Shown here piece after piece: positions 43,740-56,005 of a DNA stretch of 64,000 nucleotides (position 1 is its first letter; each line of letters begins with the position of its first letter). The DNA lies in assembly GCA_031841125.1 (NCBI GenBank), contig CM063106.1, positions 13,020,001 through 13,084,000 of the forward strand, read 5' to 3'. The notes under the pieces were generated by a model that made no database searches, was not told the DNA's origin, and was given only the letters and a program-made list of their open reading frames with translations. The position numbers and the translations under genes are program-made. This DNA comes from Acanthococcus lagerstroemiae. Lineage: Eukaryota > Arthropoda > Insecta > Hemiptera > Eriococcidae.

Positions 43740-46700
43740 CGCGAGGTCCCATAAAAATAAGCTCGAGGAGGTAAATTTGGGCCCCCGTTCTTTCGTAGTT
43801 GACCCACAAATCCGTTTTCTTTCCGGGTGTATGCGTGTATATAGTCTCTGTATGTAATAAAGTAAGAAATAAAAAATATGAAATTTTCGACAAGTCGAAG
43901 GCTGTTTTACTTTAATTTGATCGCGAAAATGGCGAAGGCTATCAAATTAGAATTTTATTTATCGTATATTTTAAAATACGTTCAATTTTCATTTTACACC
44001 GAGAAAGAGATTTTAATAAAATTTTTACGTCGATATTGTCATTTCTTCTTTTTTATTTCTTCCTTCACGTCTTCCGCGCTCGTTTTATCATCTCCATCAT
44101 TTTAGTCTTCTTCATTTATTGTTATTGAATTTACGAAATCCCATTTCGCAAAAATATCATCTTTTGTGAATCTATACAGAGAGTATCAAACGATTTTAAT
44201 GAGAGGAGTAAATTTTTGCGTTAATTATTTCTATTCGTCGTTAAAGAGTTTGTCGAACGTCCAATCTCTCCTGCTCGGCGAGCAACAAGGGAAGAAAAAC
44301 GAGAAGAGACCCGAGTTCAGATCTTGTAGAAAGTGAAACTGTGCTAATTTAATTGAGCGGACGCGAGAGGTTAACGGTTGACAAAGTTGGACGACGAAAA
44401 AATTAATTTTCGGGTAATAAAAGAGACGTATTAAATTTACGATCCTTCTTCTGGTCTAAATGCGGAGGTTCGTTTTGGGTTGAGCGAAAACGGCAGGACG
44501 GGGACGTTTTCTGATCAAAAGTTTATGGCTGTTATGTGCCCGTATGCGCTCGTCGGGCTTACGGATAATAGCGGCAAGTGACCCTGTCGTTTTGCGGATT
44601 TCGGTGGTAGTTTCCGCTATCCGTGTACATCCGACCGCTGAATAAGGAATACGTCTGGTCGAAAGCAATTCTGGTGACAGGGGTTATCACGCCAGTTTTG
44701 GCTGACTTTTCTTCCTTGTCTGATGATGACTTTTCCCATTGCTTCTGCACGCGTGCTGTCGTACCGCGCGAGTGTTGCGCTTAATCCGAAAATAGGAGTA
44801 AATACTTTAGATGACGTCGATGACATTACTTTCACTTATTTTGGATAGGAAAATGGAGGGCGCGTCGCGAAATTTTCCCTTTTGGTTCCTGTGTTGGAAA
44901 GTGGCGTGTTTCAGAGTTTATAAAATGTCTTCTTCCAGAACCTGGCCTTCCCCTCCACTCTAGCTCCTTACCATAAAGCTCCAGGGTTCAATACAAACAA
45001 ACAGACCGACTACCAGTTTACCAGTGGACTGATAGATGTCTGCAAGAATAACTACTGGCAGACAGGCAGGCAAACTGTTGAAAAACAGAGCAAGAGAAAT
45101 AGCATGGTAACTATAGTCTATCCAGCAAACTATGATAGCCAGTCAGGCAGGCAAAGAGCGTGGCACTTATGTTAAGCACTTAGAAGCAGTGATAAATGAG
45201 ACTAGTTTCGACATTCGGCTTCGAACCTCGAGGAGGGGCTGCTCTTTTCTTTACCCTTTCCGCCTACAGTTACAAGAATGAGCACCAACGATCCGGATGG
45301 CAAAGTATTGCCATTTTTCTGAGTATTTAGTAGTAGCTGCTGTACGGAATGTTGAAATCGGTAGTACTACCAAATTTCAAACTCTATACTATCTCACATT
45401 TATTACTACGCTGAGCATTATCACACAATTGTCTCTGTTGTTGTGCTCGCTGTACTGCCAATTTCACTACAATTTTTGCAATTTTGGGAAACAAATGCGT
45501 GCACTAGCATGCACGAAACGAGCACTTACAAGTGAGATAGTTTTTCGATCCCAAACTCAGTATGGGTGGGTTCACCATTTCCTGATCCCCTCCCACTGAA
45601 ATAGGGGTAAATTGTTGGAAGGAGTAAGCGCTGAATGAATGCCTGCACTGTTTTGCGCTAATGAAACACTGAGAAAGTGAGTCAATTTTTGATTCTGAGT
45701 GAATGAATTTTAACAGAATTAGTTCATGCACTGACGTGCGTTGACGAAGTATACTAACAAATGAACCTATTTTCGAAAGCAAAATCGGAAATGGTAAGAG
45801 GCTGCCGTTTATTTGACCCTTCTTTTACGGTTTTTCGAAAATATATAAAAGGAGTTTAGAGTTAGGTACAAATATGGGCTAACGGGTCACTAATGAATCA
45901 GCCTATCTGGTACGAAAATTTTGAACAGAGGAGGGGTGACAAAATGGACTTGAGGAATCTACACGAGCGAAACGAGTTTCAGCGAGGAAGCTAGAGCGGT
46001 GAGCGAATATCCCTTATTATTTACTGAAACGAATATTCTTCTGAAAAAAAATTGCGACCATCGCCGTGATGCGCATAAATTGCATGATAATTGCTTTGTA
46101 TTATTTTCAAATCTTGCAAAATGAATGAGCACTAAAGTGTATCGTGCTTCTACCGCAGTGGGAGGCTATTTCAAAAGACGAGTGCAGTTAGATTGGAGGA
46201 GGAATGGAAAACAGATAACCTGCGCAATTACCTCGGATTTAGGGTAAAGCCACAATTAACTTCGCGCCTCTCCTTAAAACGCTCTTCAAAACCTAAATGG
46301 CCTCAACCGCTCGCTATCAACTTGAAATATCCGCGAACGGTTTCGCTGTTGGTAACCGCGTGTGCATTACGCTTCGGCTTTATTAGCTTGTAGGTTAAAA
46401 TTTACCAACTTTCACCTGTTTCCCAAAATTTCCTCGAAACTAACTGTACGTATTTTCGTCGTACCCGATACAGGTATACCCATAAAACAGTTTCGCGAGT
46501 TAGTGGATTTCCTGGGTTGATAAACTAAAATACTATGTCATTTATCGTGTCATTTCGTGAACGTTTAGGAGCAAAAAGCTCTTCGTGATACGGTGGTAAA
46601 ACGTCCGAGATAAATAGGTATTAATATTCCTGAGGCTATACAGAGAACTTTACTCATAGGTGGACTTTGTGGGGGTGCTGGGGGTTAGGTCTCGACAGGT

Positions 46701-46790
46701 TGATTTACCCTCCCAATTTTAAAAATAAGTTACTTCCATATGAAGCAAAAGTCTTCTATGAATTTCTTCTAGTTTGAGTGTTTTGAATGT
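43740..46790. other. No gene or element recognised
   Basis: About 3 kb. AT-rich with A/T-rich frames near 43880-44100, a CpG-rich patch at 44470-44790, and a stretch rich in CAGGCAGG/CAGACCGAC (44990-45160). None of the frames resembles a family. Confidence 0.45.
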
Positions 46791-46794
46791 GAGC

Positions 46795-47095
46795 AGACTT
46801 GGCGGAGGAAGGGAAGAGCGGGTTGATTGGGGGGTAAATCGCCCAAAAAGCTGACCGAGGCCTCAGAAAATTTTGAAAATACATTCATTAGGAATCAGTT
46901 ATTGGATAACCTCCGTAGCCCCTTTCCACATTACAACGTAAACAGGCTTGGTAGGGGAAGGGAGGAGAAGGTTGATGGAGTTAAGCCTCTCAGAAAGGCA
47001 ACCGAGCAGGCTTCAGAAAGTTTTGAAAATACATTAGAAATCAGTTATTGGATAGCGTCCCTAGCCCCAACATTACAACCGAAGTCCGCTTACTA
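46795..47095. repeat. Tandem duplication, ~145-bp unit, two copies
   Basis: GAAAATTTTGAAAATACATT and ATCAGTTATTGGAT near 46870-46905 recur as GAAAGTTTTGAAAATACATT and ATCAGTTATTGGAT near 47015-47050, and the surrounding GGGAAG..GGTTGAT and CCCCT.ACATTACAAC phrases also repeat. The resulting 99-codon frame (46827-47126) is therefore internally duplicated and not a convincing gene. Confidence 0.75.
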
Positions 47096-47690
47096 CTTTC
47101 TTCCAGACAGTTATCCACAGAAATAATGTAATGTGCAACCTTTGTGCGCTAATTATCATTGCTATTTGGTATTTTGCTCAATAGTCACACATAAATTTTC
47201 CATATACCTCTTTACCTTGAATTTTAGGGAATTATCTTGAAGAATGACGACTCTTTCATACTCAGTCGCCATTTCTGACATTCAAAACATCGTCATCTTT
47301 GACATTTTTTCAAAATCCCCGCTCACACTCATATCTACCCCCATGATACCAACTGGGCACTAAAAGCATAGTAGCTTACTCTAGTGGGTTTCTATGAAAC
47401 TGCAGTTTGGTGACCACGGATGGATAATAAAACAGTGTGTTTATAGCATCGAAAATTTTCAAAAAATTATAATAAATTAACGAAGCATAGTACATGTTTG
47501 ATTTGTGAAATGTAGGATGTTGTAGATTGGAACTTAGTGTAAACAATTGTCTTGTTTGTGAACTGCTCCATCCATAGACGGATTTTGAGGGTCTGGGAAG
47601 ACTATAAAATCAACTTCATTCACTCCCTTTACACAGATAATGTGATGTACAAAAATTTAATGTGTGTGTGTGGGGGGGTTCAAAGTTGAC
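47096..47690. other. No gene or element recognised
   Basis: Plain AT-rich 600 bases with a short GT/G run at 47660-47678. Confidence 0.45.
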
Positions 47691-47699
47691 TTGTCTATC

Positions 47700-48540
47700 A
47701 AGATAGGTTTCCTTATCCTTTCGATCTGACAACAGATCGAGAATATAATCTGGTATAGTGGTTTGAAAAGTAAGCGTTTTCTTAGCGATAATAAAACGTG
47801 AGGAAGACGCTAAAATTTTATACCTTACCGCAGTCCTGTAACTTCGATTACAACAACGAACCTATCAGGTACATCGCTTTCAGAAAGAATTTCCATACAT
47901 TTGCGACTCTTGCTTTTAGCTCTTGTCCATCTTGTCCTTGAATGATATCTGCCTAGGTATTTAAATTCTGCTACATTTTCTGTTTGGTAGTTTCCTATTT
48001 TGATCACTCCCGCCTCGTCTATATTTGTCATTATCTTTGTTTTGGAGATATTCATTGTTAATTCTACTTCCCCTTCAATGCCTCCCCCATTTGCCTCAAC
48101 TCTTCCATGTTACGAGCTACCAGTCCGCGAATCTGAGGTTATTTAGCCATTTGCTATTTACTTTAGTTCCTTTCTCTTGCCAGTCTATGTTCGAGCACGG
48201 AATATATTTGGAGAGAGTGAATCGTCCTTTTTCACCCCTTTTTCTATCTTAGATTTTTCCTTTTTTTTTTTATCCAGGGCTATGTATGCTTCTACTTTGT
48301 TGTAAATATTTTGTACAGTTTTAATTATTTCCGCTGGTACCCCCTGAGCCCCTAGTGCCTCCCATACTTCTTTATGCTGGATAAAGTGGAATGTCCTGTT
48401 GAAATCTGTAAGTAGTAAATATAGGTCAATTTGATATTCCCTCGCTTCCTCAAGTAACTGATTTAGAGTTTGGATATGGGGTCTACAGTTGAAAATTTTT
48501 TCCTACAGCCAGCTTTCTCAACTGGTTGTTTGAAAGCTTA
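47700..48540 (-). pseudogene. RTE-type LINE reverse transcriptase relic
   Basis: Minus-strand frames carry clear reverse transcriptase blocks. From 48500 downward: a FST-like FNCRPHIQTLNQLLEE segment; REYQIDLYLLLTDFNRTFHF, which corresponds to the palm motif 'hDFxKAFDS' with the first catalytic aspartate present; HKEVWEALGAQGVPAEIIKT; YNKVEAYIALD; EKGVKKDDSLSPNIF (family 'GVxQGDPLSPxLF'); NLRFADW, where the FADD box has lost its second aspartate; and MNISKTKIMTN, then VAEFKYLGRYHS (family 'YKYLGxxI') near 47935. Several frameshifts and at least three stops; catalytically dead. Closest in style to RTE clade elements. A hAT MITE sits 12 bases upstream at 48553. Confidence 0.85.
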
Positions 48541-48552
48541 GAATCTGTATAT

Positions 48553-48712
48553 CAGTGGCGTAGTGTCGGGGGCACGTGCCCCCCCCCCAATATTTTTACA
48601 TAGTCCTCTAATATCGGCGATTTTTAAAAAATACCTCAATTTTCGATTTTTTTCTCCCTTGAAAACCTTATTGTGCCCCCCCCCCTTTGGGAAACCCCTA
48701 ACTACGCCACTG
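48553..48712. mobile_element. Intact hAT-type MITE with perfect 8-bp duplication
   Basis: A 160-bp element, ends CAGTGGCGTAGTGTCGGGGG and, in complement, CAGTGGCGTAGTTAGGGGTT. Flanked exactly by CTGTATAT at 48545-48552 and 48713-48720. The inner edges are a C run (left) and a C run (right), and the middle holds AATATTTTTACA shared with the copy at 3901-4071. No coding capacity. It interrupts or abuts the RTE relic and is younger than it. Confidence 0.95.
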
Positions 48713-48720
48713 CTGTATAT

Positions 48721-50388
48721 TATTCTTTCTTTAAAATTTTTCATCAGTACTTTGCACAGTTCGACGCCTGTAAATACTGCAGAGCTAAAAATATAATGAA
48801 TTTTGTGAGATAATAAATTTAAATTACCTTCGGCGTTTTGTAATTGTATTATTTTTCGGTTAAAAAATCTGTTTTTCGTGTGTATTTCTTATGCATGGTC
48901 ACTCTAATTTTAATTACCAGTGATTTATATCAGCACTTTTTAGGTCACTTTTAATTTTAAATTTCAGAATTCGGTTCTCGATTTTGGGATTCTGGTCCAT
49001 ACTTCAGGGGCAAGCAACAGATAATAATGTTGACCAAGTGAACGGCGCGGCGGCGACGTTCTTTCTTCTTCGAATAAATCTTAATTTACGAATTCGACCG
49101 AAACTTGTATCACTGAGGTCAGAGTGTAACGTTTGAACTTCGTAGCGCAATCTGATTTCCGCGTGAATCATTCGTTGATTCGTACACACTAGAGAATGAG
49201 ACCGCACAGGAAAACCGTTTCCTCGTCTTCGATAACGCATGATGACGTTCATTTCGGTTTAGAAATTTTTTAGGATCGACGCGAAATTTTGATGGGGCGT
49301 ACGCGTATTAACGCCTGTTTGGGGAACGTGTCAAGGCTTCCGTTTTTCATGATGTAGGCTGATAATGATTGTGATGATTATCACACTACAATGGCAGCTG
49401 ACTAAAGATCTTATAGACTGCGCGAGGGCATGTCTCGCCACTCTAGACCTGGCACGAGAACGCTGGGTTAACCTTTAGAAAATACTTTCTCTCTTATTCG
49501 CCGACGCTGAATACTCGTTGAAAGCGAAATTAAAGTATGTCAGAAAATACCGCCACTCTGCGACACCTGGCGTGTTTTTCAACGGCTTCTTCGTGTTCAA
49601 AGGAACGTTCGATCGCACTCGCGTGTTCACCTCTTCGTCTTCTCACTCTTGAAAGTATGCGACTAAAGTGAACAGGACCGGGAAGAGATTCGATGGCAAG
49701 ATGAAGAGGGAACGCTGTTGGCTGTCAGAAAACTAATATTAACGACCAGAATTATGGGCAGCTCTTTAATTTTCAGCGAAAGTGTGGCCCTGTGGCCCAG
49801 TGGCCTCTTATCTTCTGGTGATTATGGGTCTTATCTATCGCATTATCTTCGAATAGGTGGTTTCACATTCTTAGCTCCTACATCAACCTCTCAAAATGTA
49901 GGAAACTAGTTCTGTTTCGAACCGGGACTGCCTCTTAAAAACGACGATTCCGAAAATTCGCATGGGTTCTATTACATGACTTTAGTGAACGCTCAATATA
50001 CCCCTGTGTAGGCGGATAGTAATAGCTGGTTTGTAATTACAAATTGGTTGAAAAATTGATTACAGGAGCTCGTCATAAGAACTATTATTTTATTGTCATT
50101 ATCTTCAGCTTTGTTTTATGCCCCGAAAGAGCTTCCTTGTGGCTTATCCCTGACTACAGATCTAAGTCAAATAGAAACTGAGATACAATATCGTTAAGGC
50201 AGTAATGAGTGGTGGACTGCGAGATGGCGATTGCTAGAATTTAAAATCCATTCCAAGTCCTCGCAGCGTATCATATCTACATTCGCCGCATGTATTTTCT
50301 CTCTGGAGTTTCCAACTGGTTATATGCTATTATGACGCAGGGGAATCTTCAGTGTACATGATAACAATATGCTAAAAATTGATAACTA
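48721..50388. other. No gene recognised
   Basis: A CpG-rich stretch at 49010-49260 and 49390-49640. At 49790-49915 a tRNA-like A-box phrase (GTGGCCCAGTGGCC) is followed ~110 bases later by TTTCGAACCGGGA, a B-box-like phrase; the spacing is too large for a tRNA, but a disrupted tRNA-derived repeat is possible. Nothing else. Confidence 0.4.
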
Positions 50389-50453
50389 TTGTGTAGAATA
50401 ACAATGTGCTCAGTATTTCCCCACGCGCACAATACTAATATGAACATGCTTAA

Positions 50454-50534
50454 CACTACAATGGTGACCGTTGTGCATAACACTGCAATGGTAACAGTTG
50501 TGCATAATACTGTAATGGTAACAATGTATCACTA
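50454..50534 (+). repeat. 27-bp tandem repeat, three copies
   Basis: Units starting CACTACAATGGTGACCGTTG (50454), CACTGCAATGGTAACAGTTG (50481) and TACTGTAATGGTAACAATG (50508). Being nine codons long, the unit keeps an 84-codon frame open and repeats the peptide NTxMVTVVH. The array lies in low-complexity DNA rich in ATAAC/GTAAC, so it is a minisatellite and not a gene. Confidence 0.8.
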
Positions 50535-50659
50535 TAACATAGGTACCCCTTTTTTTCTTTCGTTCTTTCAAATTAATTATAAGAACTTGTTGACACGAAA
50601 ACAGGACAGTTTTCAAAGGCACTGGTGCTCGCTCGCATATTAGGTAGCATACATTATAA

Positions 50660-51360
50660 TATTATCATTATTAGATATCATATTATTTTCAGTTTCGCAC
50701 CAAATAAGGTTAGGTAACTACTAGTAATTGTTTGAAAATAACAGATATTGAATGTAATGGTGTAACAATATCCACAATAATGTAAATAACAGTGTAACGC
50801 TCTTCAGTTTGGCAATATAACGGAAATAACCAATGCACAATAATGTGACAGTTGACAGTCTCAAGTTCTGACGCGCTCAGTAGATGATGATAACCCAGTT
50901 AACATTCTTGAGTTTTGATGCGCGCAGTTGGTAATGCAACGTTCAACTCGGATAATTGATAACAGATAATGTTAAGCGACATTGCTTTTGACAGTAGACT
51001 ACGCTAAGCAATATGACAAGTAGCAAGACAAAATGACAAAATAATTTCGTTAGGGCATAACCAAATCATGAAAAAACAAAATGACAAAGCTCTGAGCATG
51101 ACGAAACTTATGACATAATAAACAAAGATGAAATGCTACTCTGACAAAATTGCAAAAAATCGTTTTGTCTAACAACACTGTAAAGAAATAACAAAGAATA
51201 TTGAATGTACCTACTAGTATACTTAACGATGATGTGCACAAATAATATAATAGTTAAAGGTGTTCAGTTTTGTTAAGGAGAGGAAATAATGTTCAGCATA
51301 TTGTTACCTTATCATGATTCCAGCTCCATGTACTTACTCTAATCTGTAACCAGACATCAA
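50660..51360. other. AT-rich low-complexity DNA
   Basis: Dominated by AATGACA/AATAACA-type phrases. One ~57-base unit is duplicated (TCTCAAGTTCTGACGCGCTC near 50859 and TTCTTGAGTTTTGATGCGCG near 50911). No gene seen. Confidence 0.5.
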
Positions 51361-51369
51361 CGACCGTAA

Positions 51370-51955
51370 TGGTGAAGCAGGATAGTTGAGGTAATTTACA
51401 GTTGCTTTCCTCACGTTTTGTTGCATTATAGGATTTCCTTCTGTGGATCGAAGATCTGTGCGCCTGTGCGCACCTGAATATTTTACTAGTTATCTGGGGC
51501 AAGCTGAGAATAAGGAGCGAATGCTTCGTGTCTGAAAGGTTTATGGCTTGCTCTTCCCCTTCATAACTCATAAACATTCTTTGCAACATCTGAAGTGGTA
51601 AGTGACCCTTTACTGCTCAAGAGGCCAGGTAAAAATAAATTTGCCTCCGAGCCTTTTTGGTCCTAGACCGCCCCGGCTGTTCATGTGTTTTACAAGATTG
51701 AGTAAACAGCCCGTAGCACGAACCCCCCAATGATTGGAGGACTAGTGGTAGCGTGTCTTGTTCTAGAGAACTGGCGAGGGACTTCAGAGCGCGCTATATG
51801 TGTCCTCTTCAGTTGGTGCTGCAGTACGCTGCTGTCTTACTCTTTATTATACTGTTAGCGGGAAAAGTTAAAATGTGAGCACTAGCTAGCCAGATCGAGA
51901 TTGCAAGAATGACAAGTTGGCATGTCACCACTCGATCGAGAGCAACTCCGCTCAT
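51370..51955 (-). repeat. tRNA-derived SINE, copy E, interrupted
   Basis: The tail and first body part (GGATAGTTGAGGTAATTTAC to about 51487) and the second body part (GTGTTTTACAAGATTGAGTAAA from about 51677 to 51955) correspond to adjacent parts of the other copies. The ~190 bases in between are foreign. The head near 51890-51950 (AGATCGAGATTGCAAGAATG, complement) is decayed. Insert not identified. Confidence 0.65.
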
Positions 51956-52073
51956 AGGATTCAAAATCTGAACACGGCATATGAGATCAAGAAGTTCGTT
52001 TAATGCTCACCAATGAACGTGTTAAGATGCGAATTCACAGCACAAATAACAACGAATTCGTTTTGTTTTTCAG

Positions 52074-52267
52074 CAAGTAATAACAAAATAGCCACCAAGC
52101 TCAAATATACAAAGTTCAGTGGACCATCGGCTAGTATAACTACACAACCCGTAATTGATGTTATCGTTATCGATTCGCTATTTCTGAACCAATCTAACCT
52201 GCCTGCTTATCAGAGAGGACTGCAGAAACGACAGTCTTACGCATTTATATTATACCGAATTAAGTGA
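52074..52267 (+). CDS. Candidate terminal exon, unidentified gene
   Basis: An excellent acceptor (TTCGTTTTGTTTTTCAG, 52057-52073) precedes an open frame whose first two bases complete a codon, followed by 63 codons and a TGA at 52265-52267. The peptide reads as ordinary globular protein: IATKLKYTKFSGPSASITTQ, PVIDVIVIDSLFLNQSNL, then RGLQKRQSYAFILYRIK at the end. No stop for 64 codons in AT-rich DNA and a strong acceptor make it the best isolated exon candidate here. Family unknown. It could end the gene whose exons lie at 30-33 kb, since strand agrees, but no continuous chain of exons was established. Confidence 0.45.
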
Positions 52268-54085
52268 AACACTGTATTTTGCCATCCCCGCGTCGCAGAG
52301 CTCAAAATAAGGGTGAATAATTTGTGGTCTAAAAAGTCTTAACGATCACGAACGATTTTCAATCAAAGGTAACACTTGCATAAGGTCGGTGTTCAAATTT
52401 GGCATGACCAAACGACATTAATATTCCTTCGCGTTCGGATATTTCTTTTTTTCCCTCTCTCTCTTTCTCTCATTTTGGGTCCCTTTCGTAAAAACAAAAC
52501 CGAAAGTTGAAAAAAAAATTGTTTTTTTCTGCCTTCCTTTGTTAATACCTTATTTGATATTCTTAAAATATAAATCCGACTGTTCGGCATAAAGAATTAC
52601 TTGTCGATAATGAAGAGAGGGCGTTTTTATTTTATTGCGACAAAATTAAGCGATGGAACAGTTAGATTTTTTTTTCTTTCCTAACCCTCTTTTAGTATGC
52701 TAATGATGCCTCGAACGGCGTAATAAAGTATTTCTAAGCAAGAAAAATGAAAAAAAGAGCTGAAAGTGAAATTTACGGAAGTGGAACGAAAAGTTATGCA
52801 GAAAAATATATAACACTCGTAAAACGAAAACGACGGTTGTATCATGCGTGTAAAAATTTTGGGGGAATTCAAGAAACGGAAAATTAAGTTTGTGGAACAG
52901 AAATAGCGGGAAAGGTTATGTTCTTCATTGTGTTTAATACACGGCCGAGGAGCAAAGAAGGAAAAAGGGGAGCTAAATTCGACTTCGAAATTGAACTATG
53001 TTGTGCGAATATTCATCAGTTCGTATATTTTCAGCGGCGCTTTCAGAATTGACCTCATGAAACCGCTTTGATTTAAAAATAACTGATTCATGGTGCGTAA
53101 AGAATGATAACATCGTAATTTGTTACCATTGTCTCGTGTGAAATAATCCGAACGCTATAGCTAACCGGTTCAGTAGATCTGGAAAATTCAAGATTTTAAA
53201 ATCCCAGATTGACGCAGGATCCGTATAGAGTGCCCATGAACCCAAATTTTAGAACAATAAATCATTTCAAATAATTTTGGTGGTTGGAATACACGGTCAC
53301 GGCCTTTGAGAAAAACCGTTTGCGAACACCAATGTTCCAGTTTCTAACGAATGCCTCCGAAGACCGAATGAAAGTTAGTTTTGTTATCCCCAAGGACGAT
53401 GCCGCTGTCTGAAGTTGCAAGTTTTCTTCATTTTATTGATCATTTGCACAAATGCTATCAAGTCCTTTCTCGCCCTCGAGGCTCGGCAGTAAAATGAGGT
53501 GGATGAGGTTCCCAGACTGCTTCCCGCTCGGTTAAATATTCGCTTGCTCGCCGCTTGCACATCATGCATAATTGATGCTAATGTCACTTGAAACTTTCTT
53601 GAACATCTCGGTTCATGTCCTGTGAAGTGGTATAAATGAGTGCATCAGATCAGCTGGCATCATCCCAGATTAACAAACCTGCCTATGTGAACGTTGTAGC
53701 TGAGCATAACTCATGCAGAAACGTGACGCTATTTGGAAAATTTGGACATTGCTTGTCTACTTATTTTTAGGAAGCGTCAGCTGTGAATGAAGTATGCATT
53801 TTACTAAATAAGTTACAAAGAATTTTAAGCGTTGAAAAATCATCACCTTGACGAGATGAGTTTGCTGAAGAACGATAAATTTATATGATTCTAAGTTATA
53901 AGAAAGTTATCACGGCTAATTTACAGACCTGCACAGTTTTCACTGGTGAGGTATGTTAGTAATCAACTCTTTTGAGCTATTTTCAATGTTCTTTTTTTAG
54001 GGTGTGCCAATCCACTATTTTTGTTTCTGTTCACGCAGACTCCAATATGGGCACTATTTTCAATGCATTTCTGAAATAACAGAAT
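52268..54085. other. No gene or element recognised
   Basis: Would include the 3' flank of the exon candidate at 52074-52267. A pyrimidine tract (TTCCCTCTCTCTCTTTCTCTC) lies at 52449-52469. Frames on either strand are short. Confidence 0.45.
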
Positions 54086-54129
54086 TTACTAATCATTACC
54101 TTAACGACTTATTAAGTTCTGCCCATTTA

Positions 54130-55635
54130 TTGTAAAGATGAAGTTTATTTCTGGGTTAATATAATAATGAAAAGCTTCCCGTGAAACGATATTAGTCCAA
54201 TTTGAAATTCTGACATATCGTCGCCAGAAGGCTCTGTATCCGCAACTGTTACACTCTTTAACACTGTCATGCGTAGAATAAGGTAACATCTATTATACAC
54301 CCGCGGCAATTCATCCAGCAGAACAGCAGCAGTTGTGTTGTTATCTGGAGCCGAAGTCTGAATTTCAAAATGGCCTAATGTTATTTTCATGGGAAGCTCT
54401 TCTATTCGATACGAGTAATACAGAAGGACGAACAGTCACTGTCATTTGAGACACACTATGTGTGCGTATCTTTTCTTTAGTCTCTCTGTATCATGTTTTC
54501 GACCAGTTCAAGAGTACTTGTTTGCGGGAATTTGGTTCTTGACGTTTCAAGGACAGATATGAACAAGAATCGTAGCCCTACCTGAAATATACCAATAGTC
54601 TTGATACTATGTTAGTATTGCTCGTGACTCCTTGCTGACAGTGTCCAGGATGACAACAAGGTGGCACTGGCCTTCAACAAAGATATATGTTATATCGTTT
54701 GGATGTGCTGGTGCAGTACTTGCATTCGGCGAAAAAGTGTAACATTGTCTGAAAATGCTGACACGGCTCTGACTTAACTGGAACGGCCCAGATGCATGTT
54801 TGCAGACTATATAACACCGTAACGGTACTAATGACTGCCAATTATTAGAATACATCAGTAAAGTACTGATTGCTCATTGTCACTGGTTTCTTGGGCGTAA
54901 ATAATCATTCAGCCAGTGTTTGGGAAATGCTTGGCATAAATTAGCCAAGTATTTTATACCCATTTTTATAAGTTTGTCGTGTAGTCTTGTTGAGTCAAAG
55001 CTGAATACAGGTCATCAAAGTATTAGCTGCCAGCGAGGTTCTTAATTCTCAATGCAAGTTACAAGTTCGTAAAATACTGCGATTGTCCATTACTAAGTGC
55101 CCGTCAATTTCCATTCATCAGCCAATGTTTGGTACTGTAAGCCCACACTTAGTGATGGTTGTTCCATCACTAATAGCAGAACGATAATCGAGGGAGGGGT
55201 AAACGGGAGCATTGTCCCTCGGCAACCTCGGTTTTTCTCTTTCATCGGCAGACGAAAAAAGCAATTGTTACTCTCTCCCCTTGTTAGAGAATCTATTCGT
55301 ATCCACTCTCTTTGCTAAAACCTGTTTGTCTCCCCTCCCAACTGCTGTAAGTAGCCTGTTTACTGCCTTTGATTAGCATAGTTCGGATTATTCTATTAAA
55401 CGACTATACTGGCATGTAGCAGAGTACTAATATACGAGAATCTAACCAATGTGTATCTTCCTACCAAAAGTTGAGTAGTAGCGCTTAACTGCATTTGTTG
55501 GGGTTTCAATACTGACATATATGCACTTAACCCAATCATAAAGCTCGTACTATGAATGTTTGTGGTTGTCAAGTCAGTGCTGGGAACTGTTACCGCCGGC
55601 AAATACTGAGTCCGTTGTTGGTATCATACACTTGG
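54130..55635 (-). pseudogene. Unrecognised protein-like remnant in shifting frames
   Basis: On the minus strand, several separate open segments read like real protein and follow one another in different frames: about 55620-55396 (for example LPAVTVPSTDLTTTNIHSTS and GRYTLVRFSYISTLLHA), about 54990-54900 (LHDKLIKMGIKYLANLCQAF), 54855-54607 (CKHASGPFQLSQSRVSIFRQ, then NDITYIFVEGQCHLVVILDT), and 54390-54145 (FEIQTSAPDNNTTAAVLLDE, then GDDMSEFQIGLISFHGKLFI). Opposite-strand frames are poor. Such a pattern fits a decayed single protein of ~450 residues, either a mobile element gene or an inserted viral gene. I do not recognise the family. No terminal repeats were found around it. Chance cannot be excluded. 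Confidence 0.35.
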
Positions 55636-56005
55636 ATTTTCTTATTGAAGCGGTTCTTTGTTTGTATAATTAAAATGGTGAATCCATGTTTTATTTAGAT
55701 GAAGGGTAATATGCTGATTGTCTTGCGCCCGCTGAATTAGAGGATGAGGTTCCTCGCTCCTGTCACATTGGCGAATAAAAGTGGAGTTTTGAAATGTAAA
55801 TGAGATCTGAAAAGATAGAAGAGACGGAATTGCGCAGTAAGAATTCTGAAATTTTAGACTAAAAAATCGATCGCGAGATCGTGAATTTAACTCAAATTCA
55901 AAAGAAGATTTTCCTTCTTCTTTCGGGGCTGATGGCTCACTGACCCCTTCCGCTTCTTCGTTGAGTCCGTCGTTCCACCGTTTCATTGGTGCTTCTTTTC
56001 CTTGT

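Noticed and set aside
45190..45240. TTCGAACCTCG phrase resembling a tRNA T-arm complement
   Set aside because: No matching A box or acceptor stem nearby.
49790..49915. tRNA-like A-box and B-box phrases
   Set aside because: The two are about 110 bases apart with no cloverleaf between; at most a broken tRNA-derived repeat.
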